Shown here piece by piece: positions 57,866 through 64,000 of a DNA stretch of 64,000 nt. The notes under the pieces are model-generated. The model was not told where the DNA came from. It did not search any database and saw only the letters and a program-made list of their open reading frames with translations. The DNA is taken from positions 744,001 through 808,000 of the forward strand of contig QPFY01000013.1 in the NCBI GenBank assembly GCA_003665825.1. The letters are read 5' to 3'. The DNA is from Microbotryum silenes-acaulis. Lineage: Eukaryota; Basidiomycota; Microbotryomycetes; Microbotryales; Microbotryaceae. Position 1 is the stretch's first letter. The number at the start of each line of letters is the position of its first letter. The position numbers and the translations under genes are program-made.

Positions 57866-60237
57866 TTATGGAATAGAAAGGTTGCCCTGCACGTCGTTGT
57901 AAGGGATGCTGTCAGTGCTCGGGGCGCTCAGATGGGTGGCGAGAAGCTCGTAGCCGAACGGGCGAACAAACTGACCTCGCGAGTGAAGGTGAGGATGTGA
58001 TCGCCAAGAGCGCGCATAGAGAAGCCGGTCTCGCAGTACACAAAGTAGTCTGACGCAACACGCATCGGAAGATCTCACCGGTCAGCATCTCGTGTCACCA
58101 ATTTCTTTCGCCCGCTAGGAGGCGGTGCAGCAACGACCATGACTCACAGATCCATTTTCGCTTGAACGTGTCGATGCCCTTGCGACTCTTGAGCTCGGGG
58201 TAGGCCTCGTGTAAGGCGGGCACGATCTCGTCCTCGAAGGTCGCCTCGAACCGTCTTCGCCATTCGCGAAGGGTACGTGCGTAGTCTAGTCATCGGAAGG
58301 TGTCTTGCGTCAGATCTAGTCAAACACGACTAGTAGGAGGGGGCCGGCCCACGAATGACTTACGAGGTCCAATGTTCTCGATCTGCTCGACGACGAGCTT
58401 GCCCTTTGTGCCTTGTAGCAACGAGTCGACGAGACAAGTCACGGACGGCAAGAAGCCACCGGGGAAGATGTGCTTCTGGATGAAATCAACAGACCTGTTC
58501 AAGAACGGTTGAACCGAAGGAGTTAATCAACATAATGCAGGTGAGAAGTCCACCGAGTCCGAGTCCTTCACTCACTTTCCGTAGTCCTCGAAGCGGGCCT
58601 CGGGCATCGTGATAACTTGCACGACGGCCAATCCTCGATCTTCCCTCAGTACTCGATTGACGACTTCAAAGTAGGTCGGCAGGAACTCGCGGCCCACGGC
58701 TTCGATCATCTCGATAGAGACGACTCGGTCGAAAGCGTTGCTGGAAGTCAGGGCACTGAGCCACGTCAGTGATCGCTGCCGATCAGCAAGATTTCAAAGG
58801 CCTGCTTAACTCACTCGAATGATTCTGGGAGGGCACGGTAGTCGAACAAATGAACGGTAATCATCTTGGAGAGGCCTGCTCGAGCAATCCTGGCTTCTGC
58901 GAGTTGCTTTTGCTCGATTGACAACGTCAACGTGTCAACGGTGCATCCGGTCGTCCTGACGGCCTGTGAAGAAGGTGCAAATTGGTTCAGTGCAGACTCC
59001 TCGATGGAATGAACGCTCTTGTGCTTACCTCGATGGCAAAGCTTCCCCATCCACTTCCAATCTCCAAGACTCGATCACCCTTGCTGATCCTCGCACGTGC
59101 GATGACCGTTCGCAGCTTGCGCATCTGGGCCACCTCGAGCTCGTCGACGTCGTCCCGGGGTGGGAACTCGCGGTCACCGACGTGTATCAGATCACCTTCA
59201 ACACCACCTTCCTTGGGACCCCAAATGGCGCAGGAGTAGGTCATATCGGCGGACAAGAAGGATTCAAACATCCGGTTCGAGATCTGCCGAAACGAGGGCC
59301 GATGTTAGCAGCTAGGTCCAAACTGGGAGGCACTCTGAATGTGATACTGACATCGTAGTGAGCAGAGATGTTGGAGATGGCATTGCTAAGAGAGTTGGCA
59401 AAACGAGAATTGACGATCGCGTTGAAGGTTGAGAATATCTTGCCCGCAAAGCCAGTCGAGAGCTCATTCAAGCTCGATCGGTTGATGATGAAGAGCTGTG
59501 GGTTTTCAATCAAGTTACAGTTAGCGATTGAGAAGCAGAAGTGACTGAGGTGTGGGTTACTACCAACCTTGAACAGAGCGTCCAAATCATCAACCTCGAT
59601 ATCGCCGTTCATGTAAGCCTCGGAGAAGCCCAAATCGGCCAAGAGCAACATCCTGACCCAGAACGCATCGTTGAGCACCGTGATCTCAGCCCGAATCTCG
59701 TCCCTTGCCGGGTTGGGTTCCTGCTGCTGCTTGTTCGGGTTCGGGTGTTCTTCGTTGAAGATCACGGGCGTGCCAAAGGTGAAGATGCCGTCTTCCTTGG
59801 TGATGACTCGCAATTGACCTGGTGCGGGTAGGTAACGGATGCGAGAGGTCAGTAAGATCCGGTTCCGTCTTTCACGTTGGTCCAAAGTACCCGACTGGTT
59901 GCCGGGCCGACGGATAGGAGGTCGATTCTCGCGCCCTTGAGCCTTCTCGGTCGATTGCGATCGGCAACGAACCCGAAGTGGGGCAGGCGCGGGCGGGTGC
60001 GGGTGCTATAACAAGCTAGCCTCCCAACGACTCGATCCCAGCTCTTCGAAGTCGAACCAACCAACCTCTCTCAATATGTTCCATCATGCTGATGATCGCG
60101 GTCCTAGCGATGACGACGAGCGGGGTCCAACTCTTGCTGAGCAACATGTCCTTGCCGCCGTTGACGAGCCGATCGGCGAGGGACACGAGCTTGCCTTGCT
60201 CGCGGTAATTCTTGGTCGAGAGGTACGACGACGCCAT
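57866..60237 (-). CDS. Cyclopropane-fatty-acyl-phospholipid synthase-like SAM methyltransferase
   Basis: This enzyme is predicted to transfer a methylene or methyl group from SAM to double bonds of phospholipid-bound fatty acids. The start at 60237 begins MASSYLSTKNYREQGKLVSL. The N-terminal domain contains GIFTFGTPVIFNEE, VRMLLLADLGFSEAYMNGDI and VDDLDALFK. The catalytic part has ISAHYDVSNRMFESFLS, ADMTYSCAIW (the HYD and TYSC signatures), GDRVLEIGSGWGSFAIE as the SAM site, TLSIEQKQLAEARIARAG, SIEMIEAVG, SVDFIQKHIFPGGFLPS and YYFVYCETGFSMRALGD. A last short exon gives REGNLSIP. Relatives include bacterial cfa and plant cyclopropane synthases. Sphingolipid C9-methyltransferases share the fold, but these motifs match the CFA group better. 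About eight introns are present. Confidence 0.85.
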
Positions 60238-60795
60238 AATTTAATTCTGAGTTGGGGGTGGGTATCCGAGACGGCAGGAAGTCAAAAAGGCGAGGCTGGG
60301 GATCGATTCCAAGCTTCGACGTAAGGTGGTGGGGGGAGCCCGAACTCGATGGCCGGAGGGACGGGAAGGCACTCAGAGTCGGTCGACCGCAAATCGGCCC
60401 GGCGCTATGCCCGACTTCCCGGTTCCGCGATCATCGACGTCCCGATGCCCGTCCACCGTCTCGCCTTCTTTCGTAGCTCTTGACACCGAGTAGTCAAAGT
60501 TTTGATTAGCTCATCCTTTCGAAGCGAGTATGTCTGAAAATTCAGTGTTTTATCAAAATGCAAGATCCATCCACCATGCTGAGCTGCCGGCGTGCCGCTC
60601 GTCCCCCACGTGGTCACCCCGAGCTGCTGCTACTGCCAGAGACAAATATAGGTAGCCCGCGCGGCGAGACAACTGACCGCTCCCCCCCCCACCTCGTGCG
60701 ATTACGAAGCGACAGAAGACGGTTCTTTCTTGCGCACCAATAATCAAACAAACAGCTCTTTTTAGGTGAAGTACCCCTGTACCACCACCACCCCT
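60238..60795. other. Intergenic region
   Basis: Promoter of the methyltransferase gene and 3' region of ERV46. I see no gene. Confidence 0.5.
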
Positions 60796-63000
60796 CTACA
60801 TGTATTTGCCTTCCGGTCTGGCATACCCGAGCCCCGATTTGGTCGTCCCCGTCTTCAGTCGGTTCCTCCCCGCGTACTGTTAGACGTGGGGGAAGAAAAT
60901 CGCTGTTAGTTGGGCTGAAACTCCCGAGAAATCTCCTCCCGACGATGAAGCTGATGACGTACGACAAAGGAATCGATCAGACTGGCAACGGTCAACACAC
61001 CACCAACGATCGCACATGTCGACGTGAGGAAGTGCGCGAACGATTGTCGCTCCTCACGGTGGATGACGAGCATCGGCGAGACGTCGTAGTTGAAAAACAG
61101 GCCTGTGGGTACGAAAATGTGACATGGGATGCATTAGATGAGCTCGCGCCGGTTGAGTCACCATCTGCGTGTTTTCTTCACTCACCTGGCACACCAGCGT
61201 AGCCATGGGTCGTCTGATGCCCCGAAGAGTCCTTGCCGCTCTTATCGCTCACTGCCGTGTCAATCCGACGGGTCAGAATTTTTGTCAAGCTTCAGCGATC
61301 TCCAATTCACCCGATATACTCACAGTCTCGCTCATACTCGGTGACCGAGTATTGATGAGTCCTCAGCTCGCGACCATCAAGGAAAATGAACTTGGTCGAG
61401 ACGACCTCTGAGAAGTTACAACCCATATGCTTGTCAGTGCCCACAGTCTTCAACCGAGTGCTCCTTCATCGAAGAGGCAGTACGTACTGAGGAAGTACTG
61501 AATCATATAGTTCGACTCCTCGATGTGAACCTTGACTCCATCCAGCGGATTCACGATCCCCAAATCCTTCTTGGTTTGTTCCAAGCTCCTACCACCGACA
61601 CTGACGAACTCCTCCTCATGCTCAGAAGCGAAAGAGAAATGACGAATATGATGACCGAAATCGTGTCGGTTCCCGTCTTGGAGGTAAGGGACGAGGTCGT
61701 GGACGTGCATCGCGTTGGCCTGGAACGACCGTCCGGGCGAGAGGTGGAAGTTGCCGATGACCTTGTTAACGCGCACTTTGCCGGCGACGTTGCAGCCTTC
61801 TTCGGACTGTTCCTTGATGCGATCGGTCCATCCTTCCGATACGCACTGCGAGTAGGGTACGTAGCGTCAGCTCGCGCTCGCCCAGTGCCAGCGGTGAGAT
61901 CTTGAACTACTGACCTGTTCAACCTTGTCCGGGTTCACGAACGACCACCCTCGCTTGACATACGACTCCCTGACGTCATCGCAAGTGTTGCAGCACCCAG
62001 GTCGGTCGCCTTCAGTCGGCGGTACACCTCCGTAGCAGTTTCCGCCTGCGCGATATCCAAAAGATTTGAGCTAATGCGCGGAGCAGTTTCGAAGGAGGTG
62101 GTGCTCAGGCTCAGACTCACAGTAGTTGGGATCCTTTGTCTTGGCCTGTCGCTCGACATCACCCGTCAAGCCTGTTCCTTTCGGTCCATCGATCACTTTG
62201 CCTTCCTTTGACAGACGGGTCTTGGTCATGTCGTGGTGAATGTCTGCGCGCGGTGTGGGCCGAACGGCACGAGGTTAGCGTTTCCAGGTGTTGGATGACG
62301 CGCTTTTAGAGGCAAGAAGCAGCTTGTTCACCATTTTGGTGCTCTCCTGAGATATCCATGATATCCACACTCAAAACTGCGGTCATGACCAGGAAGAGCT
62401 CGTCAGCACGTAGGCCGATTGATTTGGACATTGAACTCGCCCGCGCTCTCGTGAGTCAACGTACGGTAGCAAGGCACCCTGGGGAAGTCAATATCAAGAT
62501 TGACGACCAACTTCTCTCCTCGGGACTTGTCGACCACGACCGATGGTTCCTAGAACATCGGGGACGAGTGCGACCGTCAGCTCCTCGTTCGGGTCGAACG
62601 GGATACCAGACGCGTCGAATTCGAGCAAGCTTCGATCGCTTACCCAGTGTACTCTCCGATAATCGACGAATTCGTATATTGTCAGAGCGAGGATGATGCT
62701 TAGCGAAATGAGGGTTACTGCAATCCGGCGTGTCGGCCAAGGGAGAAGGGAGGTTCAGTTACGGGGCGAACTTCGTGTGTCTTGAGCCTGACAGTGTGGG
62801 GTGGTTCCCACGCACAAGCTCCACCGAATCCCGTCTTGATCTTGACATCTTCCATCGTCTGTATGGGGAGCAGTTCGCGTCAGCTCATGCATCGGCAACA
62901 ACTGCGAACGAACAAAGGCGCAGGCGCGACAGGCCGACTTTGTAAGACTTACCTTGCCAAACGCATCCAACCCTCGCACCGAAGTAAAACGTCGTCCCAT
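60796..63000 (-). CDS. ERV46: COPII vesicle protein Erv46 (ERGIC3)
   Basis: Erv46 with Erv41 forms a cargo receptor cycling between ER and Golgi that retrieves escaped ER proteins. The start at 63000 gives MGRRFTSVRGLDAFGK, then TMEDVKIKTGFGGA, the N-terminal cytosolic segment, and the first membrane helix with VEFVDYRRVHWVSDRSLLEF. The luminal domain has CCNTCDDVRESY, KRGWSFVNPDKVEQC, GCNVAGKVRVNKVIGNFHLS and PGRSFQANAMHVHDLVPYL with HIRHFSFASE, then SNYMIQYFLS. The last helix is AIVGGVLTVASLIDSFV. A final exon adds YAGRNRLKTGTTKSGLGYAR and a short tail to the stop at 60796. Eight or more short introns. The CCxxC and INKVIGNFH-type signatures make the family certain. Confidence 0.92.
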
Positions 63001-64000
63001 ATCGACGACCCTGTTCGAACTCTTGGGCCTAGTGGTCTGAAGCCGTCGCGGTTGCGAGCGTTTCTTTCGGATGATCCAAGGGAAGCACGCGCGAACCTAG
63101 TGGAATGCCCGAACGACGGAGCGAGCCGAACGGAACACGTGTTTGTCGTGTGAGTCGGGTCTGGAGGAGACAACTGAGCGGATGAGGAAGGCCAAGCGCT
63201 TACGGAGGACGAGTGAACGGATCGACCCAGTAAACAATGCTGGGTGCGGATAAGGTCCGTGGACGATACGCGCGGCGTCGAGAGACGAGGACGTGAACGA
63301 GGGCGAATTGGAGACGGACGGGAAACGAGAGGCGGCACAGCGGCTCACAGCGGTGGCAGGCGGAGGCGCCGGCGCGTGGGCAGGCGTGGGCGACAAAGCA
63401 AATGGCTGGGCTGACGGCCAGGCCGAGGCCCTCTATCAAGCGCGGGAGGGGGCACTGCAGGTACTAAGGCTCATTACTATCGTGTTGTCATATGCTTGCA
63501 AGAATTTTGCACGACGTCACAAAAGGTAGGAAGAAAGAACTGAAACAGAAGATGCTTATTAGGGGGGTGATGGTTGACACCTTAATTAAGCATCACCCAA
63601 GACCCGGTCATCAAATCCACCCGGCGGCCCAGGCGCCCGTTCATCCTGTCTCACCCAGCAGCGATATTCTTCATTCGACGCCGAACGCGATCAAAGCGTC
63701 ATGCACAAAATGATGGCTTTGCGATTATACCTTCCACCTGGGTAACAAGGAATACAAAAAAATACACGCAAACAGAACCGAACGAGGCAAGGCTCTAAGC
63801 CTGTCCACCGATGGGTTGGGCGGGTGATAGCAGTAAGGATACAATGAGAGAAAGGTGAAGTCCGGCTGGCGTGACCTCTACGGTCTAAGTACGGAAAAAG
63901 ATGACTACGATGGACCAAGTCGGGGGTTTATCCGAGAGACCTGTAGGGGAAGATTATAGAGCTCGTCAGTAAGCTTGTTCCGGCAGCGTCTTCCGAGCCA
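63001..64000. other. Right-end region, no gene assigned
   Basis: Upstream region of ERV46 followed by about 0.7 kb of spacer. Inverted repeat GGGTGATG/CATCACCC at 63565-63598 could form a hairpin. The last 100 bp might be the edge of another gene but nothing is certain. Confidence 0.35.

Overview
The window looks like nuclear DNA of a basidiomycete yeast or yeast-like fungus, probably Pucciniomycotina (the Rhodotorula/Sporobolomyces/Microbotryum side). This is inferred from moderately GC-rich coding DNA, genes cut by many short GT-AG introns (about 60-150 bp), compact and often divergent gene pairs, and the gene set: L-ornithine N5-monooxygenase, a cyclopropane-type fatty acid methyltransferase, GDP-mannose 4,6-dehydratase, a KDZ transposon, and copia, gypsy and LINE elements. 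Coordinates come from hand splicing. Exon edges are firm where stated and approximate elsewhere.

Layout. 1-7 kb: class A DnaJ chaperone (cut by the window edge), a small secreted/GPI-type protein, complex I subunit NDUFS5 and a secreted GH5 mannanase. 8.3-13.7 kb: a complete Ty1/copia element (minus strand) with near-identical LTRs and a 5-bp target duplication but a broken gag-pol. 14.8-16.9 kb: siderophore L-ornithine N5-monooxygenase. 17.8-23.6 kb: a KDZ DNA transposon with about 135-bp terminal inverted repeats, a decayed transposase and an intact-looking accessory gene. 23.8-39 kb: a gene-dense block with a Grg1/CCG-1-like stress protein, TAM41, an SR-type cyclophilin, JJJ1, two divergent dienelactone hydrolase paralogues, a small membrane protein and GDP-mannose dehydratase. 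39-48 kb: a repeat-rich stretch with GATCT-type repeats, an unidentified gene, a 5'-truncated LINE and a truncated gypsy element. 50-51 kb: a second Grg1/CCG-1 paralogue whose start codon is split by an intron. 51.9-55.4 kb: a PAPS-transporter-like gene that runs in frame into a sulfotransferase. 56.1 kb: a tRNA-like gene. 57.9-63 kb: cyclopropane-fatty-acid-synthase-like methyltransferase and ERV46.

The most unusual locus is at 51862-55402. A transporter of the SLC35B2/3 type continues without a stop codon, through a well-formed 82-bp intron, into an extra transmembrane helix and a P-loop sulfotransferase with recognisable PAPS-binding motifs. If the model is right, one polypeptide would bring PAPS into the Golgi lumen and use it there. 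Other points of interest are the split start codon, the KDZ insertion about 220 bp upstream of a stress gene, the accessory KDZ gene, and the young copia LTRs around a dead coding region.
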